Positions 18,919 to 29,204 are shown, counted from the stretch's first letter. The stretch: DNA of 64,000 nucleotides from Thiothrix caldifontis (GCF_900107695.1 NZ_FNQP01000009.1:94085-158084); one strand, 5' to 3'. The notes: a model not told the origin generated them from the sequence alone. A program made the numbers and translations.

Positions 18919-19710
18919 ATGAAACATACAAAAATCGCTCTGATGGTTGCATTACTGGCTGCTTCCGGTGTTGCTTCTGCTGAATTCTTCGATGGCTTCG
19001 ACAATGGCAGTGGCGTAGGTCAGGGTCAAGGCCAAGGTCAAGCAAGCACCAGTGGTCAAGGCCAAGGTTACGGCACTGGCGCTGGCGACGTAAACGGCTG
19101 GGGTCGTGGCAAAGGCGATGCTGATGGTGAAGTAGATTTCACCATCACTTTCAAAGGCAAAGGCAAAACCGACATGGCTGCTGATACCTACGGTCAAGGT
19201 CGTGGCGATGGTTCTACCAACGTACAAGGCAGTGGCTACGGTTATGGCGATGGCTACAATAACATGTACGGCTACAGCAACACATCATCTAACGGCTACG
19301 GCAATAACCCATGGGGTGGCTATGTTATGCCTAACATGATGCAACAAGCGCCAGCTATGCAAGCCCCTGCTCAAGGCCAAATGCCAGCAGCCCCTGTTCA
19401 AGGCCAAATGCCGGGCTACGGTTACAGCCCAATGATGATGGCTCCAGGCTACGGAATGCAAGCGCCTAGCTTCGAGCAAATCCAAAAGCAAATGGAAATG
19501 CAACGTGCCCAAGCTGATGCTTTCTTCAAGAAAGTCGAAGAACAGCGTGCAGCCATGGCTGCTCAACAGCAAAAAATGGTTGAAGCCAACAAAGCTGCTG
19601 CGCCTGCTGCAACTGCTGCTCCAGCCGCTCCTGCTGCTGAAGTTAAAGTTGAAGCGGCTCCTGCCGCTGCACCAGCACCTGCTGCACCAGTCGCTCCTGC
19701 TGCTAAGTAA
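18919..19710 (+). CDS. Sulfur globule protein-like secreted Gly/Tyr-rich protein
   Basis: 263 residues with a signal peptide cleaved after VASA (residue 21). The mature N-terminal half is full of Gly-Gln, Gly-Tyr and Gly-Asn repeats (GQGQGQGQ, GYGYGDGYNN, GYSNTSSNGYGNNPWGG). A Met/Pro/Gln section, a charged helix (residues 185-225) and an Ala/Pro tail follow. Sgp proteins that coat periplasmic sulfur globules in purple and colourless sulfur bacteria share the signal peptide and the Gly/Tyr-rich composition. The call rests on composition, not a fold. A good ribosome-binding site (AGAGGT) and a strong terminator suggest high expression. Confidence 0.6.
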   Translation: MKHTKIALMVALLAASGVASAEFFDGFDNGSGVGQGQGQGQASTSGQGQGYGTGAGDVNGWGRGKGDADGEVDFTITFKGKGKTDMAADTYGQGRGDGSTNVQGSGYGYGDGYNNMYGYSNTSSNGYGNNPWGGYVMPNMMQQAPAMQAPAQGQMPAAPVQGQMPGYGYSPMMMAPGYGMQAPSFEQIQKQMEMQRAQADAFFKKVEEQRAAMAAQQQKMVEANKAAAPAATAAPAAPAAEVKVEAAPAAAPAPAAPVAPAAK

Positions 19711-19732
19711 TCAGATTTCACGATCTGAAGAG

Positions 19733-19759
19733 AAAGGCCGGTATCAACCGGCCTTTTTT
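19733..19759. terminator. Shared bidirectional terminator
   Basis: A 10-bp stem AAAGGCCGGT/ACCGGCCTTT (19733-19742 with 19747-19756) with loop ATCA is followed by a T-run on the plus strand. It ends the sulfur-globule-like gene and also overlaps the 3' end of the convergent pyrD, whose TGA stop (19744-19746) lies in the loop. Confidence 0.85.
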
Positions 19760-20760
19760 GTGGCCTCCACACACTCACACACCAACCCTGCCCCTCGGTA
19801 AATAAACCCGCTATAAACCTGCACCAAACTCGCACCGGCGGCCAATTTCGCCTGCGCATCTGCCCCCGACAAAATTCCCCCTACCCCAATAATCGGAATC
19901 CGGCTATCCATATCTGCCCGGAACTGCCGAATCACTTCAGTGGAATGCTGTGTCAACGGCTTACCGCTCAACCCACCTTGCTCATTGGCATGGCGTAAAC
20001 CTTGCACTGCTGATTTATCCAAGGTCGTATTGGTCGCAATCAACCCATCAATCTGCACCTCGGAAAACACCTGCGCCATATCACGGATTTCCACCTCACT
20101 CAAATCCGGCGCAACCTTAATCGCTACCGGCACGTAACGCCCATATTGCTGCGCCAGTTTGCTTTGTTCCTCACGCAAGCTGAGCAACAAACGCTTCAAT
20201 TCATCCCCGTATTGCAAAGTACGCAACCCCGGCGTATTTGGCGAAGAAATATTGACCGTAATGTAATGCGCCACAGGGTAAGCCTTGCGCAAACCGATCA
20301 GGTAATCATCTGCCGCTTTCTCAACTGGGGTATCGAAGTTTTTACCGATATTGATGCCAATAATGCCGGGGTAACGCGCTTGACGGACATTCTCCAGCAA
20401 ATAATCAATCCCGTGATTATTGAAGCCCATGCGGTTGATAATGGCTTGCGCTTTGGGTAAACGGAACAAACGCGGCTTAGGATTGCCGGGTTGTGGGCGC
20501 GGTGTCACTGTGCCAATTTCAATAAAGCCAAAGCCCAACGCTGCCAATGCGTCGATGTATTCACCGTTTTTGTCCAGCCCTGCTGCCAATCCGACGGGAT
20601 TGGGAAACTCAATGCCCATTACCGTGACAGCCCTGCCCGGCAACGCCGCCGGTTTGCCCAACAAGCCGGTTTTACCTGCCAGTTTCAAGGAATCCAGTGC
20701 CAGATGGTGTGAGGTTTCAGCAGGAAATAAAAACAGCAGATCGCGAAGGAGTGTGTACAC
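19744..20760 (-). CDS. pyrD: Dihydroorotate dehydrogenase (quinone), class 2
   Basis: 338 residues. The N-terminal membrane-associating helices ([19 protein letters not shown]) mark the class 2, quinone-linked type. The FMN barrel shows [17 protein letters not shown], the catalytic Ser region [25 protein letters not shown], and [20 protein letters not shown]. It oxidises dihydroorotate to orotate in pyrimidine synthesis at the inner membrane. Its last codons form part of the shared terminator with the convergent upstream gene. Confidence 0.96.
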   Translation of the reverse strand: MYTLLRDLLFLFPAETSHHLALDSLKLAGKTGLLGKPAALPGRAVTVMGIEFPNPVGLAAGLDKNGEYIDALAALGFGFIEIGTVTPRPQPGNPKPRLFRLPKAQAIINRMGFNNHGIDYLLENVRQARYPGIIGINIGKNFDTPVEKAADDYLIGLRKAYPVAHYITVNISSPNTPGLRTLQYGDELKRLLLSLREEQSKLAQQYGRYVPVAIKVAPDLSEVEIRDMAQVFSEVQIDGLIATNTTLDKSAVQGLRHANEQGGLSGKPLTQHSTEVIRQFRADMDSRIPIIGVGGILSGADAQAKLAAGASLVQVYSGFIYRGAGLVCECVEATKKAG

Positions 20761-20765
20761 AAAGA

Positions 20766-20795
20766 AATCCCCGGTTCAGAATGAAACCGGGGATT
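20766..20795 (-). terminator. Hairpin between htpX and pyrD
   Basis: An 11-bp stem (20766-20776 with 20785-20795, AATCCCCGGTT/AACCGGGGATT) lies between the htpX stop and the pyrD start on the minus strand. It is followed on that strand by TTTCTTTG. A terminator for htpX is likely. It may be leaky. Confidence 0.6.
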
Positions 20796-20803
20796 ATAGA
20801 GGT

Positions 20804-21691
20804 TTAACGCATATTTTCCAGCGCAGCAATCCGATCTTCCAACGGTGGGTGCGTCATGAAGATTTTCTTTAAACCATCGCCCAAACCACCGGCAATCCCG
20901 AACGCTGCCATTTCACCGGGCAAATCATGTACTGCATGAGCGCTTTGCAAGCGTTTCAGCGCATTAATCATTTTCTGACGACCGGCCAAATCCGCTCCGG
21001 CAATATCTGCTTTGAATTCACGGTAACGTGAAAACCACATAACAATCGCTGTTGCCAAGAAGCCCAACAGAATATCGGCAATGAACGAACCCACAAAATA
21101 ACCAATGCCCGGCCCGCTACTTTCGTCATTATTACTGCGGAAGAAGTTATCGACCATCATGCCAATCAACCGCGCAAAAATAATCACGAAGGTATTCAAC
21201 ACACCTTGCAGCAAGGTTTGCGTCACCATGTCACCGTTGGCAACGTGACCGATTTCATGCCCCAATACCGCCTCGACTTCATCCGCCGTCATGTGGTCTA
21301 GCAAGCCTTGGCTAACTGCCACCAAGGCATTGTTACGGCTGGCACCCGTCGCAAATGCATTCGGGTCGGGTGAATAGAAAATCCCGACTTCAGGCATTCC
21401 AATGCCGGACTTTTCAGCTTGGCGGCGTACCGTTTCCACTAACCAGCGTTCTTGTGCAGTTTGTGGATTTTCAATAACTTGCACACCCATGCTGCGCTTC
21501 GCCATCCATTTGGACATTAGCAAACTCACAAACGAGCCACCAAAACCCATCACAACTGCCAGTATCAAAATACCACTCATGCTGCCCGCACTCATATCAA
21601 TGCCAAACAGCTTGCCAATAATTGTCATGGAAATAAACAGCACCACCATCACCGCAAAGTTAGTCAGTGCCAGTAAAATAATCCGCATCAT
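20804..21691 (-). CDS. htpX: Membrane zinc protease HtpX
   Basis: 295 residues. Two N-terminal membrane segments (about 5-25 and 36-58) precede the zinc site HEIGHVANGD. Two more hydrophobic stretches follow (FVIIFARLIGMMVDNFF, ADILLGFLATAIVMWF), then YREFKADIAGADLAG with the third zinc ligand Glu, and the family ending HPPLEDRIAAL. HtpX degrades misfolded inner-membrane proteins from the cytoplasmic side and is usually induced by envelope or heat stress. Confidence 0.96.
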   Translation of the reverse strand: MMRIILLALTNFAVMVVLFISMTIIGKLFGIDMSAGSMSGILILAVVMGFGGSFVSLLMSKWMAKRSMGVQVIENPQTAQERWLVETVRRQAEKSGIGMPEVGIFYSPDPNAFATGASRNNALVAVSQGLLDHMTADEVEAVLGHEIGHVANGDMVTQTLLQGVLNTFVIIFARLIGMMVDNFFRSNNDESSGPGIGYFVGSFIADILLGFLATAIVMWFSRYREFKADIAGADLAGRQKMINALKRLQSAHAVHDLPGEMAAFGIAGGLGDGLKKIFMTHPPLEDRIAALENMR

Positions 21692-21765
21692 GTCTTTCGA
21701 CCTCTAAGGTTAGATATTATGCCGTAAATATTAGGTTAGCAGAGGTTAGATTCAAGTTTTCCCTA

Positions 21766-24003
21766 CTAATTGACGCTTATCTCCAGACCGGTGACGTTTT
21801 GGTAACCTTTCGGTAACAATTTGCCGCGTTTTGCACGTTCACTGCGGTATTCTTCCAATTCCGCACCCTTGATGGTTTTAAACTGCTTACCCGCACGAAT
21901 CAGCAACGCCGCATTTGCAGGCAAAATCGCCGCAAACTGCACCGTTTCATCGGCAATCCCCAACCCGCCTTTTTTCAGGCTGATCAACTTATTGCCTTTG
22001 CCCTTGGAAAGCTGTGGCACATCCTGCAAGCCTGTCACCAGCACATAACCCGACGATGAAACCAGCACCAGCGAATCCGTAGCCACATTTGTCACCAACA
22101 ATGGCTGCAAAATCGCTACACCCTCGCCCACCGTCAGGGTCACTTTGCCCGCTTTCACCCGGCTTTGCATCTCACCAAAAGTACACAAGAAACCGTAACC
22201 TTCCGCCGAATGCAGCAAATACTGATCGCTGTCTTTGCCCATTAGCGCGTATTGGAATTTCGCCCCTGCTGGTGGAGCTAACTTACCCGTCAACGGCTCA
22301 CCCTGCCCGCGTGCCGATGGCAAGGCATTCGCTGGCAATGCGTAGGTGCGCCCGGTGCTATCCAGCAACACCACTTGCTGGCTGGAACGCCCGCGTACTG
22401 AAGTCAGGAATTCATCACCCTGCTTATAGCTCAATGATGCAGGGTCAATATCATGGCCTTTTGCCGACCGAATCCAGCCCATTTTCGACACCACCACCGT
22501 CACCGGCTCAGAGGGTGCTAGTGCGGTTTCATCCAACACTTGTGCTGCCGCCCGTTCTTGCAAGGGCGAACGCCGTGCATCACCGTACAACTTGGCGTCT
22601 TCTTTCAACTCTTTGCGGATCAAACTGGTCAGTTTGGTATCGGAACCCAACAACGCCAGCAAGGTTTCTTTCTCCTTTTCCAACTCGTCCAATTCGCCGC
22701 GAATCTTCATTTCCTCCAAACGTGCCAACTGACGCAATTTAGTATCAAGGATGTAATCCGCCTGAAGCTCGGTCAAATCGAAGCGGCGCATTAACACCGC
22801 TTTCGGCTCGTCTTCGGTGCGGATAATGTGGATCACTTCATCAATATTCAGGAATGCCACCAACAAACCCGCCAATAAATGCAGGCGTTTCTCGACCTTA
22901 TCCAACCGCCATTGCAAGCGGCGCGTCACTGTTTGTCGCCGGAAGGCCAGCCACTCGGTCAAAATGTGCAGCAAACTTTTGACTTGCGGGCGACCATTCA
23001 GACCGATCATGTTCATATTGACGCGGTAACTGCGCTCCAAATCAGTGCTGGCGAATAAATGCGACATCAGCATTTCCACATCCACACGGTTGGAACGCGG
23101 CACGATTACCAAGCGTACCGGCTGTTCGTGGTCAGATTCATCGCGTAAATCTTCCACCAACGGCAGTTTTTTCGCCTGCATTTGCGCGGCGATTTGCTCC
23201 AGAATCTTGCTGCCCGACACCTGATACGGCAAGGCGGTAATAATAATGTCGCCATCTTCGATTTCATAACGCGCCCGCATTCTAAATGTGCCGTTACCTT
23301 TCTCATACAGCGCGAGAAAATCCGCCGCCGGAGTAATGATTTCGGCTTCGGTAGGAAAATCCGGTGCGGGAATGTGCTGATGCAAATCCTGCAAGGTCGC
23401 ATTGGGGTGATCCAGCAAATGCAGGCAAGCATTCACCACCTCACGCAGGTTATGCGGTGGAATATCCGTCGCCATCCCTACCGCAATGCCACTACCACCG
23501 TTAAGCAAAATATTCGGCAAACGTGCAGGCAAAATGGTTGGCTCTTCTAACGACCCGTCGAAATTGGGTTGCCATTGCGCAGTGCCCTGCCCCAATTCTT
23601 GCAGCAACACCTTGGCGTAAGCGGTCAAACGCGATTCGGTGTAACGCATTGCAGCAAACGATTTCGGGTCATCTTGCGAACCCCAGTTGCCCTGCCCATC
23701 CACCAGCGTGTAGCGGTAGGAAAACGGTTGCGCCATTAACACCATCGCTTCGTAACACGCCGAGTCGCCGTGCGGATGGAATTTACCCAATACGTCACCG
23801 ACAGTACGTGCTGATTTTTTGTGTTTGGAAGCCGCCGTCAGCCCTAACTCTGACATGGCGTAGACAATACGGCGTTGCACGGGCTTTAAGCCGTCGCCGA
23901 GATGCGGCAAAGCGCGATCAAGAATAACGTACATGGAATAGTCGAGATAGGCTTTCTCGGTGTATTCTTGAAGTGGCAGGGTTTCGATGCCTTCGTAGTT
24001 CAT
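21766..24003 (-). CDS. parC: DNA topoisomerase IV subunit A
   Basis: 745 residues, as for E. coli ParC. The active-site Tyr is Y121 in [11 protein letters not shown]. The quinolone-resistance region reads [10 protein letters not shown], with Ser81 and Glu85 as in drug-sensitive enzymes. A C-terminal beta-pinwheel follows with degenerate repeats. It decatenates daughter chromosomes together with ParE, which is not in the window. ParC rather than GyrA is indicated by the length and by the start [20 protein letters not shown]. Confidence 0.95.
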   Translation of the reverse strand: MNYEGIETLPLQEYTEKAYLDYSMYVILDRALPHLGDGLKPVQRRIVYAMSELGLTAASKHKKSARTVGDVLGKFHPHGDSACYEAMVLMAQPFSYRYTLVDGQGNWGSQDDPKSFAAMRYTESRLTAYAKVLLQELGQGTAQWQPNFDGSLEEPTILPARLPNILLNGGSGIAVGMATDIPPHNLREVVNACLHLLDHPNATLQDLHQHIPAPDFPTEAEIITPAADFLALYEKGNGTFRMRARYEIEDGDIIITALPYQVSGSKILEQIAAQMQAKKLPLVEDLRDESDHEQPVRLVIVPRSNRVDVEMLMSHLFASTDLERSYRVNMNMIGLNGRPQVKSLLHILTEWLAFRRQTVTRRLQWRLDKVEKRLHLLAGLLVAFLNIDEVIHIIRTEDEPKAVLMRRFDLTELQADYILDTKLRQLARLEEMKIRGELDELEKEKETLLALLGSDTKLTSLIRKELKEDAKLYGDARRSPLQERAAAQVLDETALAPSEPVTVVVSKMGWIRSAKGHDIDPASLSYKQGDEFLTSVRGRSSQQVVLLDSTGRTYALPANALPSARGQGEPLTGKLAPPAGAKFQYALMGKDSDQYLLHSAEGYGFLCTFGEMQSRVKAGKVTLTVGEGVAILQPLLVTNVATDSLVLVSSSGYVLVTGLQDVPQLSKGKGNKLISLKKGGLGIADETVQFAAILPANAALLIRAGKQFKTIKGAELEEYRSERAKRGKLLPKGYQNVTGLEISVN

Positions 24004-24119
24004 GGATGTCCTGATTCCTTATTCTAGGTTGAGCACAGAGTAATGCACAATGTCAGCAAAAGACAACTGACTTCTCTAAATCAGCCGTATAACCTTGAAA
24101 CATTGAAGATTTTTAATTT

Positions 24120-24602
24120 ATGCAAACCACTGTACTGATTGCTGACTACCATAATACAACCCATGCGACGGATATTGGTCGCCTACTTGCCCACTATGCA
24201 CAAGATCCGATGGGAGGTGGCAAATCACTACCGGCGGAGATCACCCAAGGTGTTGCCCAAGCACTCTCGCGTATCCCTAATGCCTTTAGCGTGTTGTGTT
24301 ATGTGGATGGTCAACCTGCCGGACTAGTTAACGGCTTCGAGGCATTTTCAACTTTTCAGTGCAAGCCACTTATTAATGTTCATGATGTTGTTGTCGCAGA
24401 AACATTTCGCGGCATAGGTATCAGCCAATTATTACTCACTAAAGTGGAAGAGGTTGCACGGGCAAAAGGCTGTTGCAAACTAACGCTTGAGGTACTGGAA
24501 GGCAATCAGCGTGCGCAACATGCCTATCGCAAATTCGGGTTTACAGGCTATGAACTAGACCCCACAGTAGGCAAAGCATTGTTTTGGCAAAAACCTTTAT
24601 GA
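24120..24602 (+). CDS. GNAT family N-acetyltransferase
   Basis: 160 residues. The acetyl-CoA-binding region is VVAETFRGIGISQLLLTKVEEVARAKGCCKLTLEVLEGNQRAQHAYRKFGF split over residues 95-145, with the R/Q-x-x-G-x-G/A pattern seen as RGIGIS. It probably acetylates an amine on a small molecule or protein. The substrate is unknown. It stands alone between parC (divergent) and glgC (same strand, 71 nt on). Confidence 0.85.
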   Translation: MQTTVLIADYHNTTHATDIGRLLAHYAQDPMGGGKSLPAEITQGVAQALSRIPNAFSVLCYVDGQPAGLVNGFEAFSTFQCKPLINVHDVVVAETFRGIGISQLLLTKVEEVARAKGCCKLTLEVLEGNQRAQHAYRKFGFTGYELDPTVGKALFWQKPL

Positions 24603-24673
24603 GACTCGCACCCATAATCAATCCAGCGTACAGTTATCACTAAATGTAACAACAATCGACCTTTTGGAGCGGA

Positions 24674-25945
24674 ATGATGACAACCAATAATCCTCGCTAC
24701 GTCAGCTTACTGACCCGTAATACCCTAGCACTCGTACTCGCGGGGGGACGCGGCTCACGTTTGTATGAACTTACGGATCGCCGTGCTAAACCTGCTGTTT
24801 ATTTTGGTGGGAAATTTCGCATTATTGACTTTCCTCTATCTAACTGTGTTAACTCAGGCATTCGCAAAATTGGCGTCTTGACCCAATACAAAGCCCACTC
24901 ACTCATTCGGCATTTGGTACATGGCTGGTCAAACTTTCGCACTGAACTGGGCGAATTTGTGGAAGTATTACCCGCATCACAACGTACCACCGGCAACTGG
25001 TATGCGGGTACTGCCGATGCCATTTACCAAAATTTGGACATTGTAGAAGCATTGCGCCCTAAATATGTTTTAGTACTGGCGGGCGATCATATTTATAAAA
25101 TGGACTATGGCGAGATGTTAGCCTACCACGTCGAAAAAGGTGCTGACATGACCGTCGCTTGCGTTGCTGTCCCGTTAGAAGATGCGAAAGGCTTTGGCGT
25201 AATGACCGTTGATGAGCATCACCAAGTCGTCGCTTTTGATGAAAAACCGGCTGAACCACGCCCTATGCCGAGTTCACAGGATACGGCACTGGCTTCGATG
25301 GGTAACTACATTTTCAATACCGACTTTTTGTTTGAGCAGTTACACAAAGATGCTGCTAACCCTGATTCCAGTCGCGATTTTGGTAAAGACATTATCCCCG
25401 CACTGATTAAAGAACACGCGGTATATGCCTACCCATTCCGTGACCCCATCACCGGAAAACAACCTTATTGGCGCGATGTGGGCACTATTGATGCCTTCTG
25501 GGAGGCCAATATGGAACTCGTCTCTATCGAACCAGAATTAAACTTATACGACGATGCATGGCCTATCCTGACTTATCACCGCCAACTACCCTCAGCCAAA
25601 TTTGTCTTTCGGGATGCCGGACGTGAAGGCAAAGCCTTGGATTCAGTGGTTTCAGCAGGCTGTGTCATTTCGGGTGCAACCATAGTCAACTCCCTGCTAT
25701 TTTCCAATGTCAAAGTTCATTCTTACAGCACGGTTCAAGACTCGGTACTGCTGCCAGAAGTACGGGTTGGCAGGCATTGCCGCATCACTCGTGCGGTGAT
25801 TGATCGCGGCTGTGACTTACCAGAGGGGACAATCATTGGCGAAGATCGCAAAGCCGATGCCAAACGCTTCCGCGTTACCAACAAAGGCATAACGTTAGTG
25901 ACACCAGAAATGCTTGGGCAGAAGGGTTCAGCCAGCGTTGGTTAA
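24674..25945 (+). CDS. glgC: Glucose-1-phosphate adenylyltransferase (ADP-glucose pyrophosphorylase)
   Basis: 423 residues. The nucleotide site is [20 protein letters not shown], followed by [34 protein letters not shown] and the sugar-phosphate region FDEKPAEP. The C-terminal beta-helix has hexapeptide character. It makes ADP-glucose for glycogen synthesis. The ribosome-binding site GGAG precedes ATGATG, so the start could also be 24677. Other glg genes are not adjacent. Confidence 0.95.
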   Translation: MMTTNNPRYVSLLTRNTLALVLAGGRGSRLYELTDRRAKPAVYFGGKFRIIDFPLSNCVNSGIRKIGVLTQYKAHSLIRHLVHGWSNFRTELGEFVEVLPASQRTTGNWYAGTADAIYQNLDIVEALRPKYVLVLAGDHIYKMDYGEMLAYHVEKGADMTVACVAVPLEDAKGFGVMTVDEHHQVVAFDEKPAEPRPMPSSQDTALASMGNYIFNTDFLFEQLHKDAANPDSSRDFGKDIIPALIKEHAVYAYPFRDPITGKQPYWRDVGTIDAFWEANMELVSIEPELNLYDDAWPILTYHRQLPSAKFVFRDAGREGKALDSVVSAGCVISGATIVNSLLFSNVKVHSYSTVQDSVLLPEVRVGRHCRITRAVIDRGCDLPEGTIIGEDRKADAKRFRVTNKGITLVTPEMLGQKGSASVG

Positions 25946-25959
25946 GTCAATAGGCTTTC

Positions 25960-27075
25960 TCACTTTCTTTTATAATAGTGATAGGCGCTTTTGACGAACT
26001 GCATAGTGTGCAGCAAAGGCTTACTTAACGGGTGTTGAGTGCTCAAGTGGAAATTAACCATTTTGCGGCGCTCAACCCATAAATGGTCGATCATGGGATG
26101 ATTGGGAGTTGCGCAAGAATCCATCCATTCCAATGACGTATCATTTAATGTGCGGTAAATATTTTCCAACTCTAACAAGACTCCGGGCGAGTACGCAGCA
26201 TAATCTTCGTGGTAAGCAATTTTCAGGGCATAACTCCCTTGGGTCGCACTAACCAGATTTAACTTAATCGCAATGGATTTACCATCCACTAGTAATCGCA
26301 ACATCATCAATTGCCCATTTGCCGCCGCGTTACGCATCAGGTGCTCCGCAAACTCGCGCTCCCCACCATGGCAACTCATCGCGGTCAAGGCACGGCCTTT
26401 CCACCCCTGCTCTTCTAAGCGCAAGAAATCATTAATCCAATCACTTAAGCTTTGTCCTTGTCCCGGCAGTAAAGCTTGAAATTCTAACTTACCTAAACTC
26501 TCAAGACGTCGACGCAAACGGCTGTATTCTTTACGCTTCTTTTTACGTTGATGCATTAATACATAATTTTCACCCGAAGTTTCCGCCTTTAATAAGGCCC
26601 GCTCCCAAATATCCTTCTCATTCAATAAACAGCCTTGGTCTTGAGCGCAAAGCCGTAAATAGTGAGCAAACTCACCTTCGGCTGGTATTTTATTGAGTGA
26701 AAATGCCAATGCCCCCGAATGTTCATGCAACCACTCAAATAACGCTTGCAACGTTTCTGTGGCATACAACTTGTCCACCAACGGTGTACCTAAGGGGCAA
26801 TGCGGATGCAGCCAGTTAAGCCAATGACGAGCAGGGAATTGCTGATAAGAATGCTGCTGTACCAGCGGAAACAATCCTGTTAAGCGAGAATGCGTCGCAT
26901 CTGACCATACTAATAAAACAGCTACCCTATCTTGAGCAGACAAACTTTCCAAAGCGGGAAACAATGCCCAACTTTCGTAGAAAACATTCGGTTCAAGTGC
27001 ATGACGTGTCAGTGAGTCCCAAGCGGGAACAATATCACGCAATTCACGTATAGCGGTTACCAGTTGCGTAATCAA
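25960..27075 (-). CDS. CelD/BcsL-type GNAT acyltransferase (FemAB-like fold)
   Basis: 371 residues. The layout is that of the BioF2-like/CelD family: an N-terminal half with NVFYESWALFPALE, a basic segment HQRKKKRKEYSRLRRRLESLG in the middle, and a C-terminal GNAT half with LLVDGKSIAIKLNLVS and IAYHEDYAAYSPGVLLELE. Members are thought to transfer acyl or aminoacyl groups in cell-surface polysaccharide or lipid work. It converges on glgC with 14 nt between the ends. Confidence 0.75.
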   Translation of the reverse strand: MITQLVTAIRELRDIVPAWDSLTRHALEPNVFYESWALFPALESLSAQDRVAVLLVWSDATHSRLTGLFPLVQQHSYQQFPARHWLNWLHPHCPLGTPLVDKLYATETLQALFEWLHEHSGALAFSLNKIPAEGEFAHYLRLCAQDQGCLLNEKDIWERALLKAETSGENYVLMHQRKKKRKEYSRLRRRLESLGKLEFQALLPGQGQSLSDWINDFLRLEEQGWKGRALTAMSCHGGEREFAEHLMRNAAANGQLMMLRLLVDGKSIAIKLNLVSATQGSYALKIAYHEDYAAYSPGVLLELENIYRTLNDTSLEWMDSCATPNHPMIDHLWVERRKMVNFHLSTQHPLSKPLLHTMQFVKSAYHYYKRK

Positions 27076-27187
27076 AGTGAGTACCCAGTTTATAATTATT
27101 GAATTACTATATGGGTGACTATTGTCTACCTAATGAGATATTGGACTTAAGTGAATTCCCGACAAACGGATCCAAATCAACGACAAC

Positions 27188-27214
27188 AAAAAAGCGAGCC
27201 GAAACTCGCTTTTT
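27188..27214. terminator. Bidirectional-looking terminator
   Basis: A 10-bp stem AAAAAGCGAG/CTCGCTTTTT (27189-27198 with 27205-27214), loop CCGAAA, gives a T-run on either strand. It stands 26 nt downstream of the minus-strand 65-aa gene and ends that transcript. Confidence 0.85.
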
Positions 27215-27239
27215 GTATCCTCACAAAGAAGAGTAACGC

Positions 27240-27437
27240 TTAGGCAGCGATCCACTCTTTGTAGGCTTCCATGTCTTTTTCTTGACCAGCAGCATAACCT
27301 GCTTCATAGGCTTCTGTCAGACGCTGCTCTTCACGCATAGGGTTGAGCAGGTAGCCACCTTGCCAGCCTTGCAGGAACTCAGGGTCAACGCCCGCTTTTT
27401 CCATTTCTACTACAGCGTTGTAATACTGCATATTCAT
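27240..27437 (-). CDS. Small acidic protein of unknown function
   Basis: 65 residues. The start is firm: GAGG stands 8 nt before the ATG at 27437 and a strong terminator follows the stop. Two Gly-aromatic motifs stand out, GWQGGYLLNP and AYEAGYAAG, within an otherwise charged helical protein. GYxAG recalls ribosome modulation factor, but the order of motifs and the lack of basic residues argue against that. It lies 48 nt downstream of the TrpD-fold gene and is probably in its operon. No family is recognised. Confidence 0.7.
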   Translation of the reverse strand: MNMQYYNAVVEMEKAGVDPEFLQGWQGGYLLNPMREEQRLTEAYEAGYAAGQEKDMEAYKEWIAA

Positions 27438-27485
27438 TTGTCATGTCCTCTCTAAAATCAAAAATGAAAATAAACGTGGTGCTTT

Positions 27486-28607
27486 TTACGCCGCAGCACG
27501 CAGTGTTTCCAGTGCCTTGCCGCTATCCAGCATAGCACGTACCGCATCAGCGGCCTCCTGTATCGAACCATAACGGCCCAAATGCGCCAGACAGATCGAG
27601 GCGGAGTATACCAGACTGTCGTACATCAAACCTTTTTCGCCACTAAGTGCAGCCATTCCCATTTCAGCCGCTTTCGCCGCCAATGCATCGCTATCCACCG
27701 TGGTTGCAATCTCATCGCCAATCATGGGAGCAGCAGGTAAATCATCCGGCAATGGTACTGCCCGTACCTCTGCTTGAAGTCCAAAGTTTTGGGGATCAAG
27801 ATCACGTTGCTGTTCTTCACCTTTTTCATAGTAATAAAACAGCTTGCCTGCTTGTTGCAGGGAAGGAATAACCCCTCCCTCCACGCCACGCACAAACATA
27901 GCACTATCAAACCCTGCCTGACGTGCCAATGATGCATAAATAGGTGGATACGCTTTATGCACATAGCCGCCCATGCAATGCGTTTTCACACGACCACGGA
28001 TAGGCCCTAACATGGTTTCCACCGTGGTCAGCACTTGACGCTTAATCATACGCTGGCGAATCGGAATCAGATCATGCAATCCGGGGGCAAACTGGCGTTG
28101 ATCTAAATAAGTCCAACCAATACGCTCCAACTGCGCCACCGCTTCAGCCGGAGTCAAATTTACATTGAGACCTGCTGCTTTCAATACCTTGTGATGAGTT
28201 GCACCAAACTTGGGACCCACTTGTTCTAAGCCATGCAATACCGCGTGTACGCCCATCGCTGCTAACACAACAGGCACAAACGTGGAGGCGGGTACACCAC
28301 GTGTATAACCGTCATACGGGTCAGACACATCCAGAATCTCATCCACATTCGCCGCGCTAATAACCGAGCTATCAATCAAGGCTTGCAATGTGCCCCGGTT
28401 TTCTTCATCAGTTTCACGTTTCATGCGTAAGGCAATAAAGTAAACCGCTACCTGCACAGGGTCAGCTTCACCACTCAAAATGTGGCGCATCGCATAATAG
28501 GCATCCTCATAACTCAAGTCCTTGCTGTATTCAGGGCCTGTAGCTACTTTTTGGATGCACTGACGCATGTGCAATTTCAAATTACGGTCGGTGTTTGTAT
28601 CAGTCAT
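27486..28607 (-). CDS. Anthranilate phosphoribosyltransferase-like protein (TrpD2/YbiB type)
   Basis: 373 residues from the ATG at 28607, which has GGAAAA about 10 nt upstream. In-frame starts at 28622 and 28679 (GTG) are possible. The glycosyltransferase-3 N-terminal helical domain (YEDAYYAMRHILSGEADPVQVAVYFIALRMK) and the PRPP-site loop equivalents are present: DPYDGYTRG and VLHGLEQVGPKFGATHHKVL. True TrpD has KHGN and a Ser/Gly-rich loop at these points, so the anthranilate site is not kept. It is therefore unlikely to make tryptophan and may bind nucleic acid like YbiB. Role unknown. Confidence 0.7.
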   Translation of the reverse strand: MTDTNTDRNLKLHMRQCIQKVATGPEYSKDLSYEDAYYAMRHILSGEADPVQVAVYFIALRMKRETDEENRGTLQALIDSSVISAANVDEILDVSDPYDGYTRGVPASTFVPVVLAAMGVHAVLHGLEQVGPKFGATHHKVLKAAGLNVNLTPAEAVAQLERIGWTYLDQRQFAPGLHDLIPIRQRMIKRQVLTTVETMLGPIRGRVKTHCMGGYVHKAYPPIYASLARQAGFDSAMFVRGVEGGVIPSLQQAGKLFYYYEKGEEQQRDLDPQNFGLQAEVRAVPLPDDLPAAPMIGDEIATTVDSDALAAKAAEMGMAALSGEKGLMYDSLVYSASICLAHLGRYGSIQEAADAVRAMLDSGKALETLRAAA

Positions 28608-28712
28608 CGTGGCATTTTCCATATCGCGGAAGTTTAAGAAGCGCGTCCCTGTTTCTAAATATCCCTCTAGGGGTAACACTCATGTCCCAGCGGGCTATTT
28701 CGGAACCAAACG

Positions 28713-28718
28713 TATAAT
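28713..28718 (+). promoter_or_regulatory. Candidate -10 element for the Sel1 operon
   Basis: A perfect TATAAT at 28713-28718 precedes the Sel1 gene by 42 nt. No convincing -35 box is seen 16-18 nt upstream, so an activator or an extended contact may be needed. Confidence 0.35.
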
Positions 28719-28760
28719 GCGCTAAGATTGGAATCTTATTTTACGTTCAAGGAGATTACT

Positions 28761-29204
28761 GTGTCACAAACCGATAATGAGTCTATGGATTTCGCGAGTG
28801 GAATGGCAGCATTTGAAGCCAAACATTTTTCCCGTGCCATGCAACTGCTTTCCCCTTTTGCCGAACAAGGAGACCAAGTAGCGCAACACCTGTGTGCAAT
28901 TATGTGTCAAAATGGTTTAGGTGTAGTACGTAATGATGCTAAAGCCTTCCAACTCATGCAAGCCTCGGCGGAACAAGGGTACGGCTTAGCACAACATGGC
29001 TTAGGCTTTATGTATCTCGAAGGCGAATGTATTCCCAAAAACGGCGCAGAAGCAGCCAAATGGTTTCGCAAAGCAGGTGAACAAGGGCTGCAAGGCTCTC
29101 TTAGCACATTAGCACTGATGTACCAACAAGGTAACGGTGTTCCACGTGACGAGGAAGAAGCAAAACGTTTGTATAAACTCGCGGGCTTCGACGATCTGGG
29201 GTAA
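28761..29204 (+). CDS. Sel1-repeat protein
   Basis: 147 residues from GTG at 28761, chosen because AAGGAG lies 5-6 nt upstream. A longer frame from 28728 lacks a ribosome-binding site. Three Sel1-like repeats cover residues 15-142: AMQLLSPFAEQGDQVAQHLC, AFQLMQASAEQGYGLAQHGL and AAKWFRKAGEQGLQGSLSTL, each with the G-x-G-V region (NGLGVVRN, NGVPRD). Such repeats form a helical scaffold for protein contacts. No signal peptide, so probably cytoplasmic. The next gene follows after 3 nt. Confidence 0.85.
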   Translation: MSQTDNESMDFASGMAAFEAKHFSRAMQLLSPFAEQGDQVAQHLCAIMCQNGLGVVRNDAKAFQLMQASAEQGYGLAQHGLGFMYLEGECIPKNGAEAAKWFRKAGEQGLQGSLSTLALMYQQGNGVPRDEEEAKRLYKLAGFDDLG

